Positions 32,802 to 42,550 are shown, counted from the first letter of the stretch. The stretch: DNA of 64,000 bases from Prevotella sp. KH2C16 (GCF_900113305.1 NZ_FOOW01000006.1:75005-139004), one strand, 5' to 3'. A program made the numbers and translations. The notes: generated from the sequence alone by a model not told the origin.

Positions 32802-34466
32802 TCAAATCCCTTTGAGCCCGATTTCCATAACTTGGCGTTCAAAATCAACCCTGTTACCTATAGCTCCGTTCTTTATACGAGCACGATATGCATAAATAGA
32901 ATTGGGCGAATAGTCGAGGAATTCCGCTATATTAGAACTTTCGGTTATCCCCAGACGAATCAACGCGAATATCCGCAGCGGGGTATTCAGCGTACCGCTT
33001 TCCTTAGGAAAGGTCTTACAATCATCGCGAAGCAGCTTGTTGAAGTCCACTATAAAAGAAGGGAAGAGATGCAGGAACACGGTATCAAAATGATTCAGAA
33101 GCCCTTTCATCTCGTCTTCCTTCAACTGTTCAGAGTCCGTAAACTGGATTGTATACTTTATTTGGTTAGCCTTGAGATTCCTATTTACTTTTATGCGGAA
33201 GTTGTCCAGCTTCTCTATATACTTCAAGCAAATGTGAAAGAAATATGTGATATACTCGTCTTTTACCCTGTTGCTATCCACAAGCCGCGCATTCAAAAGC
33301 TTCAACTCTTCATTAAGCCCCGAAAGAGCCTCATAGGCCTGCTGCACATCGACCTTGCTCTTGGTAATAACCTTTCTGTCTTTCAGGACAACAAAGAGCG
33401 CTACCAACAGGAAAACGGAAAGAAAACCTACGATGACGGACAAAGATAACAGATTGGTATTCATGTTGTTTAGCCTTCCGCGATAGTTCTCGTTAATCGA
33501 TGTCAGAATCGGAACTACCACCCAACTACGCTTGTGGGGACTGAAATAAGATATACAGCGCCAGGAAACATCTATATAGTTAAAGGCTCGTTTCAAATCC
33601 CCATCATTCTGCATGATCTGCGCAAGATTCCAAAGTGATGTCTGGTTGTTAATGGCGCATTCCAATTCACATATAGCTCCTAAAGCCAGCCAATACTTTT
33701 GCTTTTCCGGCTTGTGCCTGATCCGATATATTTCTGAACGGTAATAAGCCATATTTGCGTATCCGCGCGTGCGTGGCCTGACATTCTTCATCCACTCGTC
33801 ATTTATCCTCATAGCCTTTTCATACTCTTGCTTGAAGAACAGAGATATACAACGGCGCTGATAATAAAGTTCGTATTCGGGCTTCAAGGTACTATTAACC
33901 GAGTCAAGATATGTGAGTGCCAGACCACGGTATCTTTGCCTCAATACCTCGTCCGAACAATATTGCTCCAGCTCTCGGTACAAATGATTCTTATAGTAAT
34001 AATAGGTATTGAGCTGTTCGCCCTTAAATAACCTTGGGTTTACATTCTCAAAATATTGTTCTGCATTGGTAAAATAGCCCGAGACGACATATTGATGAGC
34101 GACAAGCAGATTGCAGTAAGACTCCAAATCCGACCTTTTCATCTTCTTTGCCAAGTCTATACAGTTAAACAGAAATGTCAGTGCCAAATCATTCTGGAAT
34201 ACCCGATACTCCAAATATAATGCCATCGAATGTTCGTAAAGCCCATCCGCGTTTCTTGCCAACCTTAATAATAGCTTCTGTTTCTCAATTGACTTCTGTT
34301 TCTCTGCTTTATACTTTTCCGTGTTGGAAATGGCCTCATCCAGCTTTGTATATACAGACCTAATGTCTTCTGCACATGCCGAAAAAGGCATAATTATTAA
34401 TAAAAGGCTAATCACCTTATGAATTACCAGCCTGTCAGCACCGCCTATGTCTCGAATTCCGCACAT
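32802..34466 (-). CDS. Membrane-anchored TPR regulator (DUF6377-like) with C-terminal helix-turn-helix
   Basis: The 554-residue protein has an N-terminal signal or anchor (about 14-30), a TPR-like helical sensor region (about 35-325), one membrane segment (about 340-362), a coiled coil (about 370-405) and a cytoplasmic C-terminal domain. That domain ends in a putative helix-turn-helix: LIRLGITESSNIAEFLDYSPNSIYAYRARIKN (about 500-535), similar to LuxR-type recognition. It resembles DUF6377 proteins, which sit beside nutrient operons and probably sense outside and bind DNA inside without phosphotransfer. It is divergent from the seven-gene isoaspartyl-peptide operon, with direct repeats between them. 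The exact start among several nearby candidates is uncertain. Confidence 0.75.
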   Translation of the reverse strand: MCGIRDIGGADRLVIHKVISLLLIIMPFSACAEDIRSVYTKLDEAISNTEKYKAEKQKSIEKQKLLLRLARNADGLYEHSMALYLEYRVFQNDLALTFLFNCIDLAKKMKRSDLESYCNLLVAHQYVVSGYFTNAEQYFENVNPRLFKGEQLNTYYYYKNHLYRELEQYCSDEVLRQRYRGLALTYLDSVNSTLKPEYELYYQRRCISLFFKQEYEKAMRINDEWMKNVRPRTRGYANMAYYRSEIYRIRHKPEKQKYWLALGAICELECAINNQTSLWNLAQIMQNDGDLKRAFNYIDVSWRCISYFSPHKRSWVVVPILTSINENYRGRLNNMNTNLLSLSVIVGFLSVFLLVALFVVLKDRKVITKSKVDVQQAYEALSGLNEELKLLNARLVDSNRVKDEYITYFFHICLKYIEKLDNFRIKVNRNLKANQIKYTIQFTDSEQLKEDEMKGLLNHFDTVFLHLFPSFIVDFNKLLRDDCKTFPKESGTLNTPLRIFALIRLGITESSNIAEFLDYSPNSIYAYRARIKNGAIGNRVDFERQVMEIGLKGI

Positions 34467-34549
34467 ATACCAAACTCTAATTTCAACGACTTAAAGGTAA
34501 TAAAAAAATATATATAAATTATAAATTCACTATATTTTTTATCATTTTC

Positions 34550-34669
34550 ATCCATATTTTAAGAAGAACCATCCATATTTCTATTAAAAACATTATCATA
34601 TAAGATATTGATAACTTGCAGTTTCCAGATTTACAGATACTCATATCATCCATATTTTTATCCATATCT
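34550..34669. promoter_or_regulatory. Four ATCCATAT direct repeats, candidate operator cluster
   Basis: ATCCATATTT at 34550-34559, 34571-34580 and 34648-34657, and ATCCATATCT at 34660-34669. The first pair are 21 bp apart (two helical turns) and the last pair 12 bp apart. They sit in the AT-rich divergent region between the DUF6377-like regulator and the operon starting at 34744, all in the same orientation. They are the obvious candidates for the regulator's binding sites. Confidence 0.6.
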
Positions 34670-34743
34670 ACAACCTTAAGATAAAAAAAACAACGAATTT
34701 TGTAACATCTCTAAATGCAGACAAAAAACAATCTATAAATCTT

Positions 34744-35772
34744 ATGAAACTAAAAAGAAACATTTTTGGATTTGCTACGCTAAGTTTGGTCGCTTCTGTC
34801 TTCAGCTTGTCAAGTTGTACGACAGATGATGTTGAAGCTGAAGTTGTCGATGAGAACTTACCGCAGCAAGCTGTTTTTGACTTTACCAATGGTGAGGCAA
34901 TAACTGGATGGGGATTAGAAATCCCAGGTGGAAGCAGTGGAACGCCCGTTAACAGTATAACAACAAAAGAAGTTACCCTGACAACAATAAATAATGGTTC
35001 TACGCCCATACGCATTTATTCTACTGGCTCGGGAGTCTTGGACCTGCGTTCTTATTCTGGTGATATCCTGATATTCTCCGTTCCTGAGGGCTATATCATT
35101 ACAGGTATTAACTGGTCTTCCGCCAATGAATCTACAATGGACGCATGGAGCCCGTCATTCGGAACTATTGCCGGAGGTATATGGACAGCTCCGACAGACG
35201 GCACTTTGAGGTCCGTATCGTTTACTGCAACAGGAACTACGCGCATGAATGTACTTACAGTTACATACGAGAAAGGTTCTGCTACACTTGTAAACGAGCC
35301 CCCCACTCCAGAGCCGCCTCCCACCCCTGAATCACCAACATCGCTTTCGTTTGACTTCACCTCATCTACAGCCATTATAAGTTGGGGATTCGAAGTTCCA
35401 GGAAAGAGCGAAGGAGTTGTACTGAGCAAGCCAATTACGGAAGGGAAGTTTACAATCACTCCTACTAATGCAGCAGGGGCTACAGAGGCTACAAGTATCC
35501 GATTCTACACTTCCAAGGGTGGAGCAACAGATCTTAGGATTTATACCGGAGACACCATGACTTATAGTGTGCCAGAAAACTATGTCATCAAAGAACTGTC
35601 ATGGACTTCTGCCAATGCAGAGACTATAGATGCTTGGACGACAGATGCCGGCACATTGAAAAATGGCGTTTGGACGGGTGAGGCCGGTAAAAAGTATTCC
35701 AGCATTAAATTCACGGCTACTGGTACGACGCGGATAGATGTTCTTACTGTAACTTATCAACCAGCTGAATGA
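34744..35772 (+). CDS. Lipoprotein with two tandem beta-rich domains, unknown function
   Basis: The 342-residue lipoprotein (lipobox LSSC, Cys25) is built from two copies of a domain of about 140 residues (about 42-180 and 205-342), joined by a Pro/Thr linker (PPTPEPPPTPESPTS). Each copy has FDFT near its start, then GWGLE/SWGFE, IRIYSTGS/IRFYTSKG, LDLRSYSGD/TDLRIYTGD, NWSSANESTMDAW/SWTSANAETIDAW and ends FTATGTTRMNVLTVTYE/FTATGTTRIDVLTVTYQ. I do not recognise the family; the folds look like beta-sandwich binding domains. First gene of the operon, overlapping the transporter start as ATGA at 35769-35772, so a surface binding role for the same substrate is likely. Confidence 0.7.
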   Translation: MKLKRNIFGFATLSLVASVFSLSSCTTDDVEAEVVDENLPQQAVFDFTNGEAITGWGLEIPGGSSGTPVNSITTKEVTLTTINNGSTPIRIYSTGSGVLDLRSYSGDILIFSVPEGYIITGINWSSANESTMDAWSPSFGTIAGGIWTAPTDGTLRSVSFTATGTTRMNVLTVTYEKGSATLVNEPPTPEPPPTPESPTSLSFDFTSSTAIISWGFEVPGKSEGVVLSKPITEGKFTITPTNAAGATEATSIRFYTSKGGATDLRIYTGDTMTYSVPENYVIKELSWTSANAETIDAWTTDAGTLKNGVWTGEAGKKYSSIKFTATGTTRIDVLTVTYQPAE

Positions 35773-37163
35773 TGATTCTGATAGGAACGATAATATCCAT
35801 TATATTTATCATTGCCGTAGCATACGCGCTGACGCATAAGTTCAATCCCCAGATTGTTCTGCTTACCTCTGGGTTGCTTATGCTCGGGACGGCAATGATA
35901 CTGGGCACCTTTACCATCGATGTGCAGAAAGATCTTGGTGGTAACGGTACGGGCTGGATTGTCTTCGATATCTTCAGGCTTATAAAGGAGGTGATGAATA
36001 CCAACATGGGGCGCGTCGGCCTGATGATCATGACCATTGGCGGCTATGTCGCATACATGAAGAGTATTCAGGCAAGCGATGCCTTGGTTTATGTGTCAAT
36101 GCGTCCTTTGATGTTATTCCGAAAGGCACCAGATTTAGCGGCAATACTCGTGCTGCCAATAGGTCAGATGCTTTTTGTATGTACACCAAGTGCAGCTGGT
36201 TTAGGTTTGCTGCTCGTTGCTTCTGTATTTCCCATCCTCGTTAATCTTGGCGTAAGTCGTTTAACAGCGGTTTCTGTTATTTCTGCATGTACAATCTTTG
36301 ACATGGGGCCAGGATCGGCTAATACTGCTCGTGCGGCAGAGCTGGCAGGCATGACCAATATGCAATATTTTGTGGAACATCAACTTCCACTTGCCATACC
36401 TGTAACAATTCTATTAATGGTTTTATATTTTGCATGTAATCGTTACTTTGACGAGAAAGACCGTGCACACGGCATCGTTTCCGAAGCCGTTACAGATGTT
36501 AAGAACATGAAGGTGGACGCACCATTGATATATGCCATTCTCCCGGTATTGCCACTGGCCTTGCTGATAATATTCTCCAATTATTTTCAATTGTTTGGCA
36601 GTCTGATAGTCCTTGACACTACTACGGCTATGTTTATTTCTCTTTTCGTTACAATCAGCTTTGAGCTAATCCGGTATCGTTCCGTCCGAAAGACCTTTGC
36701 CCAGGTAAAAGCTTTTTGGACAGGCATGGGGACAGTATTTGGAAATGTAGTAACATTGATTATCTCCGCCGAGATTTTCTCGAAGGGACTTATTTCTTTG
36801 GGATTTATCGATTCTATTGTTAATGCCTGCACGCATATGGGGTTCCCCGGAGCATTAGTAAGCGTCGTTATCATTGCTGTCATCTTCATGGCTGCTATAC
36901 TTATGGGAAGCGGCAACGCCTCTTTCTTCTCATTCGGACCGCTCGTCCCAGACATAGCTGCCAAGGTGGGCATGAAACCCGTAGATATGTTATTGCCCAT
37001 GCAACTGTCATCCTCTATGGGAAGGGCTATCTCTCCAATTGCCGGGATTATCGTAGCTGTTGCCGAAGTGGCGGGAGTAAAACCCAATGATTTAGTAAAG
37101 CGCAATGCCATTCCTTTAACTACAGGCCTATTAGCTATGGTCATTATTCATTATATCTTCTAA
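35769..37163 (+). CDS. DcuC-family C4-dicarboxylate transporter
   Basis: The 464-residue inner-membrane protein has about 12 hydrophobic segments and DcuC-family motifs, including LPIGQMLFVCTPSAAGLGLL, FDMGPGSANTARAAEL, GSGNASFFSFGPLVPDIA and SSSMGRAISPIAGI. DcuC proteins exchange fumarate, malate, aspartate or succinate under anaerobic conditions. Its place directly before isoaspartyl dipeptidase suggests uptake of aspartyl peptides or exchange of aspartate for succinate or fumarate; relatives in this family may carry amino-acid-like substrates. It is coupled by a 4-nt overlap to the lipoprotein and lies 5 nt before iadA. Confidence 0.88.
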   Translation: MMILIGTIISIIFIIAVAYALTHKFNPQIVLLTSGLLMLGTAMILGTFTIDVQKDLGGNGTGWIVFDIFRLIKEVMNTNMGRVGLMIMTIGGYVAYMKSIQASDALVYVSMRPLMLFRKAPDLAAILVLPIGQMLFVCTPSAAGLGLLLVASVFPILVNLGVSRLTAVSVISACTIFDMGPGSANTARAAELAGMTNMQYFVEHQLPLAIPVTILLMVLYFACNRYFDEKDRAHGIVSEAVTDVKNMKVDAPLIYAILPVLPLALLIIFSNYFQLFGSLIVLDTTTAMFISLFVTISFELIRYRSVRKTFAQVKAFWTGMGTVFGNVVTLIISAEIFSKGLISLGFIDSIVNACTHMGFPGALVSVVIIAVIFMAAILMGSGNASFFSFGPLVPDIAAKVGMKPVDMLLPMQLSSSMGRAISPIAGIIVAVAEVAGVKPNDLVKRNAIPLTTGLLAMVIIHYIF

Positions 37164-37168
37164 ATATT

Positions 37169-38314
37169 ATGTTTACACTAATAAAAAACATTCACCTTTA
37201 TACACCTGAAGACAAGGGCATACAAGAAATTCTCTTGGCCGGTGAAAAGATTGTCGCCATTGGCGACAGGCTTGAAATAGCCGGTACAGAGGTGAAAACT
37301 ATAGACGGACAGGGCATGACTTGCATGCCCGGACTCATCGACCAACATGTACATGTCATCGGAGGTGGCGGCCAGACAGGATATTTCTCATTGGCTCCGG
37401 AAGTGCCTCTGTCCAAACTGATTGAAGCTGGAACAACGACCGTTGTCGGATTGTTGGGGACAGACGGTTTCGTAAAAACCCTACCTCAGTTATATGCCAA
37501 GACCAAAGGTTTGTGCCAAGATGGCATCAGTGCCTATATGCTGACAGGGTTCTATGGGCTTCCTACTCCAACAATCACCTCTTCAATAGCAGAAGATATG
37601 ATCTACATAGACCGCTGTATCGGCTGCAAGATAGCAATAAGCGATGACCGCTCCTCCTATCCCACAAAGCAGGAACTACTACGCATCATCCAACAGGTGC
37701 GCTTAGGGGGATTCACATCTGCGAAAGGGGGCATCATGCATGTTCATCTCGGGGCTTTGTCTACAGGCATTGAAGTCCTCATAGACATTGCAAGGGAAAT
37801 ACCAAACCTGACCACATACATCTCGCCTACTCACATGGGGCGTACCCATGACTTATTCTTGCAAGGTATCGAGTTTGCCAAACTGGGCGGCATGATAGAC
37901 ATCAGTACCGGTGGTACAAAATATGCCGAGCCTCATGAAACCGTAATGGAAGGCCTTGAAGCCGGAGTTCCCATTGATTTGATGACATTCTCCAGCGACG
38001 GGAACGCCGGAGTGCGTCGTAAGAATGCTGAAACAGGCGAAGACACTTATCTGTTGGCTCCACTGCATAAAAATCTGGAGCAAGTGGTCTGCCTCATCAA
38101 GGAAGACCAGATAGCACCAGAGGAGGCTTTCAAACTCATTACCGTCAACCCTGCGAAGAACATGAAGTTGCATGGAAAGGGAAGAATAAGTGTCGGGGTT
38201 GATGCAGACCTTACCTTCTTCGATGACCAGTGGAACCTGCAAGGTGTCTGGGCACGCGGCATAGAGATGATGCATGAAAGGAAAGTTATCAAGAAGGGCA
38301 ATTTCGAACAATAA
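37169..38314 (+). CDS. iadA: Isoaspartyl dipeptidase (beta-aspartyl peptidase, M38)
   Basis: Cytoplasmic amidohydrolase of 381 residues that cleaves beta-aspartyl (isoaspartyl) dipeptides to aspartate and an amino acid. Metal sites are visible: DQHVHVIGG (first His pair), the carboxylated Lys in CKIAISDDRSS, HVHLGA, SPTHMGR, and the catalytic Asp in FSSDGN. The substrate loop GGGGQTGY matches IadA. Length is normal. No signal peptide. In this operon it would be the last step after outer-membrane entry and peptide trimming, and it releases aspartate that the adjacent DcuC-type carrier could handle. Confidence 0.93.
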   Translation: MFTLIKNIHLYTPEDKGIQEILLAGEKIVAIGDRLEIAGTEVKTIDGQGMTCMPGLIDQHVHVIGGGGQTGYFSLAPEVPLSKLIEAGTTTVVGLLGTDGFVKTLPQLYAKTKGLCQDGISAYMLTGFYGLPTPTITSSIAEDMIYIDRCIGCKIAISDDRSSYPTKQELLRIIQQVRLGGFTSAKGGIMHVHLGALSTGIEVLIDIAREIPNLTTYISPTHMGRTHDLFLQGIEFAKLGGMIDISTGGTKYAEPHETVMEGLEAGVPIDLMTFSSDGNAGVRRKNAETGEDTYLLAPLHKNLEQVVCLIKEDQIAPEEAFKLITVNPAKNMKLHGKGRISVGVDADLTFFDDQWNLQGVWARGIEMMHERKVIKKGNFEQ

Positions 38315-38327
38315 CCGAAGCGTGATT

Positions 38328-39746
38328 ATGAAAAAGTTTTTGCTAACACTATTGGGATTCCTGCTTATCAATGCGACTGCCTATAGTCAGGATGAGATCG
38401 ACGAGGTGGATGCCAGCGAGATGTCGGAAGAAACTGACAGAGAAGCCAATGACACACAAAAGGCTTCTATCAATCCATATCGTCTGGGCAACGGCATCCG
38501 CCTGATTGCCGGAAACGGGAATAACCTTGTTCTTTCCGGACTTGTACAGACGACTGCCAGCACCAAGAAATATGGTGATATAGACAAGCATTATAATCGT
38601 TTTAGAGTGCGCCGTGCACGCGTGCGACTTGATGGAACGGCCTTGGGCAGCAAAATCCGATACCGTGTAGGGCTGGATCTTGTCAAGGGGAGTGAGACTG
38701 ATGATGACGGTGCCGGCTCTTTACTTCAGGATGCATGGATTGGATACCGTCCGTGGGGAGACAACAGAATGCAGATTTCATTTGGCCAGCGTTCCACCCC
38801 TACTGACAATATTGAGTTATCTATGTCGTCCCATACATTATCTTTTGTAGAACGAAGCAGAATAACATCTGTATTCGCTACAATCCGTGAAATCGGTTTC
38901 TTCGTAGAGTCGAGTCTAAGGTTAGGCCATACACAAGGTATTCTTCGTCCGTCTATCGCTATTACTGACGGCGACGGGCCAATATCCGGGGGCAAGCGTT
39001 ATGGTGGACTTAAATACGGAGCCCGCATCAACTATCTTCCCTTCGGGACATTTCGCAACTATGGTCAGACTCGCGAGAGTGATATGGTCTATGAATTTAC
39101 TCCAAAGCTGAATATCGGAGTTGCCTATAGTTATAATCAAGGTGTCAGCGACAGGCGGGGCGGTCGGGCATCCGGCGACATTCTCTATATGGACGCAAAA
39201 GACCACTATAAGCTGCCCGACATGGGGAAACTCGTAGCTGACATTAACTTCAAATATGCCGGATTCTCTTTTATTGCTGAGTTTGCAAAGACTTGGGGAT
39301 ATGTGTCAGACAAGATAACTCAGCGCGTCCGTACGGCAGGTACGACAACAACAGACTTTGCCTTTGAAAGAACCATTATTGACGCTGCCGGCAATCAGAC
39401 CACCCAAACTGTTCAGGATAAAGAGAGCTACATAAAGAACAGAATGCTGTTAGGCTGGGGCCTGAATATCCAGATGGGATATATGTTCCGCAGCCTTTGG
39501 AGCATCGACGCCCGCTATACACATATTCAGGCTGATGATGTTTCATTCCTGAACAACGACCTGTATTTTAACCGTCCCGACTATGTCGACCTTGGCATCT
39601 CCAAGTACCTTACACATAGCTATGCCAGTAAACTCCAACTTACTGTAGGATGGGGCAACCCAGATGGACAATGCAGGACTCCGGATAGTCGCTACTATAG
39701 CGGCAATGAATGGAATGTAGACCTAATGTTTCAACTAAAATTCTAA
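38328..39746 (+). CDS. Outer-membrane porin (phosphate-selective porin O/P type)
   Basis: The 472-residue protein has a signal peptide (about 1-20, NATAYSQ), an acidic N-terminal segment (DEIDEVDASEMSEE) and a porin O/P-like barrel. It contains FRVRRARVRLDGTALGSKIRYRVGLDL, RMQISFGQRSTPTDN and a terminal strand VDLMFQLKF. The start at 38328 (MKKFLLTLLGF) gives a proper signal sequence. Upstream in-frame ATGs would overlap iadA. It probably forms a channel for the operon's substrate. Porin O/P proteins in Bacteroidota are not always phosphate-specific, so no ion is assigned. It follows iadA by 13 nt. Confidence 0.82.
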   Translation: MKKFLLTLLGFLLINATAYSQDEIDEVDASEMSEETDREANDTQKASINPYRLGNGIRLIAGNGNNLVLSGLVQTTASTKKYGDIDKHYNRFRVRRARVRLDGTALGSKIRYRVGLDLVKGSETDDDGAGSLLQDAWIGYRPWGDNRMQISFGQRSTPTDNIELSMSSHTLSFVERSRITSVFATIREIGFFVESSLRLGHTQGILRPSIAITDGDGPISGGKRYGGLKYGARINYLPFGTFRNYGQTRESDMVYEFTPKLNIGVAYSYNQGVSDRRGGRASGDILYMDAKDHYKLPDMGKLVADINFKYAGFSFIAEFAKTWGYVSDKITQRVRTAGTTTTDFAFERTIIDAAGNQTTQTVQDKESYIKNRMLLGWGLNIQMGYMFRSLWSIDARYTHIQADDVSFLNNDLYFNRPDYVDLGISKYLTHSYASKLQLTVGWGNPDGQCRTPDSRYYSGNEWNVDLMFQLKF

Positions 39747-39754
39747 GGAAAACG

Positions 39755-41287
39755 ATGAAAAAGCATATCTTGTTTTTATCACTCATCATGGCTATGACAC
39801 TACAAAGTGCTATGGCTCAACAACCTGGAAAGGTTACGCGCAAATGGTTTCCTGATCCAGATATAAAAATAGAGTCTCCGGCCTTCACTACTGGTAAATA
39901 CTATACGACATACAAGGGCATGAAGAAGTATCTTCAAAAGCAACTTGCCGCATACCCTCAGTTAATGGACATCACCTCTATTGGCAAGACCCAAAAAGGC
40001 AGGGAGATACCGATGGTTACGATATCCGACAAAGCTTCTTCTCAGACTAAGCTCAGAGTATTATTTACCGGAGCAATGCACGGTGACGAGCATGCCGGTA
40101 CAGAAGGACTGATGTGGTTTATCCATCAACTTGGAGCAGACGCTTCCACTCGGGAGTTGTTGACCAAGATTGATTTCTATATCATCCCAATGCTAAATGT
40201 AGATGGCTCCGAAGCCGACACTCGCTACACACATAACGGCACAGACCCTAATCGTGATCACACACGCTTGTCCACGCCCGAAATAACATGCCTGCATAAG
40301 GTGGCTACAGATGTCAAGCCGCATTTGTATGTGGATTACCATGAGTTCAAGCCCCTGCGTACTTCCTACGAAGAGATTTCTGACCGTATTATCTCCAATC
40401 CCAATGATTTCATGTTCCTTTACAGCTCTAATCCCAATGTATATCCGGAGTTAACAGAGCTGATAGAACAGGAGTTTATCCCCAACACAAGGAAGATGGC
40501 AGAGAGCTGGAATCTGAGAAATTCCATTTACTACACAACCAGAGGAGGCAGCGACGGAACCATTATGAATGTTGGAGGACATTCTTCCCGTTCTTCAAGC
40601 AACATCATGGCCTTGCGTGGATGTGTGTCTATGCTTATGGAGATACGCGGCATAGGACTTGGAAAAACTTCTTATCTGCGCCGTGTAAACACGATTTACC
40701 AGCTGTGCCAGTCCTATTCCCAAACTGCATTTAATAATAGTAGTCGCATCATCGGCAGCGTGGAGAAAGCCGAAAGACAAAACCGCCCTGTCGCCATCGC
40801 ATATAGCATAAAAACGGAGAAAAACCAGCCGTTCCTTTTCTTGGATCTGCTGAAGAACGAGATTATAACCTATCAAGTGGATGCCAAACCAGCCAAAGAA
40901 CTGAAGGTTACCAAGAAAGTCTCCCGTCCTAAAGCATATGTGATTGATGGTAGGCAGACTCTTGCAATTGATCTTATCAAGAAGTTCGGCATCAGATATG
41001 AAGAGTTTAGGCAGCCCCGGCAGCTGGATGTAGAAGCCTATCGCGTAAAGTCTTCGGTAACCCAGAAAACGGAACTGCTGAATATACATCCAGTAGCCGT
41101 AAAGGTTCAGCCCGAAACGCTTCATGCTACTCTCCCTGAAGGAAGCATTCTTATTCCGATGAGCCAACCCTTGTTTACGCTGGCAGCAATTCTCTTAGAG
41201 CCTGAATGTGTCAACAGCTTTGTTTATATGCAAGTTATTGACGCACAACTAAATGAATGTTTGCCCGTATATCGTATAAATGAATAA
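39755..41287 (+). CDS. Secreted M14-family zinc carboxypeptidase
   Basis: The 510-residue protein has a signal peptide (about 1-23, SAMAQ) and an N-terminal M14 domain (about 50-320). Zinc ligands are His109 and Glu112 (AMHGDEHAG) and His196 (VDYHEF), with catalytic Glu296 (LMEIRGIG). The substrate-binding Arg lies in DPNRDHTR. A C-terminal beta-rich region of about 190 residues follows. It trims C-terminal residues from peptides outside the inner membrane. Between two porins and after iadA, it fits a role in reducing isoaspartyl-containing peptides to sizes the transporter and dipeptidase accept. Start chosen at MKKHILFLSL. Confidence 0.88.
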   Translation: MKKHILFLSLIMAMTLQSAMAQQPGKVTRKWFPDPDIKIESPAFTTGKYYTTYKGMKKYLQKQLAAYPQLMDITSIGKTQKGREIPMVTISDKASSQTKLRVLFTGAMHGDEHAGTEGLMWFIHQLGADASTRELLTKIDFYIIPMLNVDGSEADTRYTHNGTDPNRDHTRLSTPEITCLHKVATDVKPHLYVDYHEFKPLRTSYEEISDRIISNPNDFMFLYSSNPNVYPELTELIEQEFIPNTRKMAESWNLRNSIYYTTRGGSDGTIMNVGGHSSRSSSNIMALRGCVSMLMEIRGIGLGKTSYLRRVNTIYQLCQSYSQTAFNNSSRIIGSVEKAERQNRPVAIAYSIKTEKNQPFLFLDLLKNEIITYQVDAKPAKELKVTKKVSRPKAYVIDGRQTLAIDLIKKFGIRYEEFRQPRQLDVEAYRVKSSVTQKTELLNIHPVAVKVQPETLHATLPEGSILIPMSQPLFTLAAILLEPECVNSFVYMQVIDAQLNECLPVYRINE

Positions 41288-41316
41288 TAATCGACAATAT
41301 AAAATACATCCAAAAT

Positions 41317-42549
41317 ATGAGAAACAAAATTTTTCTTTCCGCTCTGATGTTCCTGTCTGTCAACATGGCATGGAGCCAGTCGTTGCATAGCGAGGCTGAA
41401 AACACCCTTACGGACGGCATTCTGAATCTCGACTTAGGAGGCCAGGGCAACAGGGTTCGCATTGGAGGATTCGTCTCCGCAGGAGGACACTTTACGGAAA
41501 TAAAGAACGCCGAGTCGGATAATGGATTCAATATTGACAACGCCTTCCTTTCCTTAGAAGGCTCTTTCCTGAATGACAAGTTAGGCTTCTTCCTGCAGGC
41601 AGACTTCGCCGACAGCTATCCCCTACTGGATGCTTATGTTACTTACCGACCCATAAAGGATCTCGTATTCTCCGTCGGACAGAAGCAGACCTTTACGAAC
41701 AGCCGCGACCTGATGCTACATGACCAAAGTACAGCCACGGGTGAGCATTCGCCGATGAGCCAGGAGTTCAATGAAAGAGGGCGTGAATTGGGAGCCTATG
41801 CCGAATACCGTCTTCCAACGACACGCCTGGGAGTAGACCTCGGCCTTGCCGTAACAAGTGGCGACGGTCGTAATTCCTTCGGCTCGTCCAGTACTGATCC
41901 TGATAATGGAAGCTTGAAATACGGCGGTCGTGTCACGGTCTATCCGATGGGATATTTCAAAAGAGGCAACGAACTCGTATTCTTCGACTTCATAAGAGAG
42001 GCTACTCCAAAGCTTGCCATTGGCGGAGCCTTCAGCTATAATAACGGCGCAAGCAACGCAAAGGGTGAAGGACACGGGGATTTCACCATGTACGACAGGG
42101 AGGGCAATGCCGCATACCCAGGACTTCGCAAGCTCACGGCCGACCTCCTCTTCAAGTGGCAAGGCTTCACCTTCCTGGCAGACTACACGAATACTACCGG
42201 TGCCAAGCTTGACAACCTCTATACGGCAGCTAATGTCAACGCCAAGCTCCAGCCCGAAGAAATCAGCCAGTATCTCGCCCTCGGCAACGGCCTTGATGTC
42301 CAGGCTGGCTACATTACGAAGTCCCTATGGGCTGTCAACTTCGGCTACAGCTATGTAAAGCCGGAATTTGCAGAAGTGGCCAACTCTGTCCTGAGGAGAA
42401 TGTCTTCCTATGACATCGGCATTTCAAAGTTCTTCTGCAAGAACACATTCAGGCTGCAACTACTCGGTAATTACACACATTACCACAAGGAGGTCATGAC
42501 GCCTTATAAGAATCGATCCATTAAAATGAATCTTCAAATTATGTTCTGA
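41317..42549 (+). CDS. Second outer-membrane porin of the operon
   Basis: The 410-residue protein has a signal peptide (about 1-21, NMAWSQ) and a porin O/P-like barrel: GFFLQADFADSYPLLDAYVTYRP, LVFSVGQKQTFTNSRDLM and terminal strand MNLQIMF. It differs clearly from the porin at 38328, sharing only the general plan (SRDLM versus the TDNIEL loop), so the two probably have different selectivity. Codon use is closer to the GC-rich flanks than in the genes before it. It starts 29 nt after the carboxypeptidase gene and ends 1 nt before the hydrolase gene. Confidence 0.8.
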   Translation: MRNKIFLSALMFLSVNMAWSQSLHSEAENTLTDGILNLDLGGQGNRVRIGGFVSAGGHFTEIKNAESDNGFNIDNAFLSLEGSFLNDKLGFFLQADFADSYPLLDAYVTYRPIKDLVFSVGQKQTFTNSRDLMLHDQSTATGEHSPMSQEFNERGRELGAYAEYRLPTTRLGVDLGLAVTSGDGRNSFGSSSTDPDNGSLKYGGRVTVYPMGYFKRGNELVFFDFIREATPKLAIGGAFSYNNGASNAKGEGHGDFTMYDREGNAAYPGLRKLTADLLFKWQGFTFLADYTNTTGAKLDNLYTAANVNAKLQPEEISQYLALGNGLDVQAGYITKSLWAVNFGYSYVKPEFAEVANSVLRRMSSYDIGISKFFCKNTFRLQLLGNYTHYHKEVMTPYKNRSIKMNLQIMF

Positions 42550-42550
42550 T

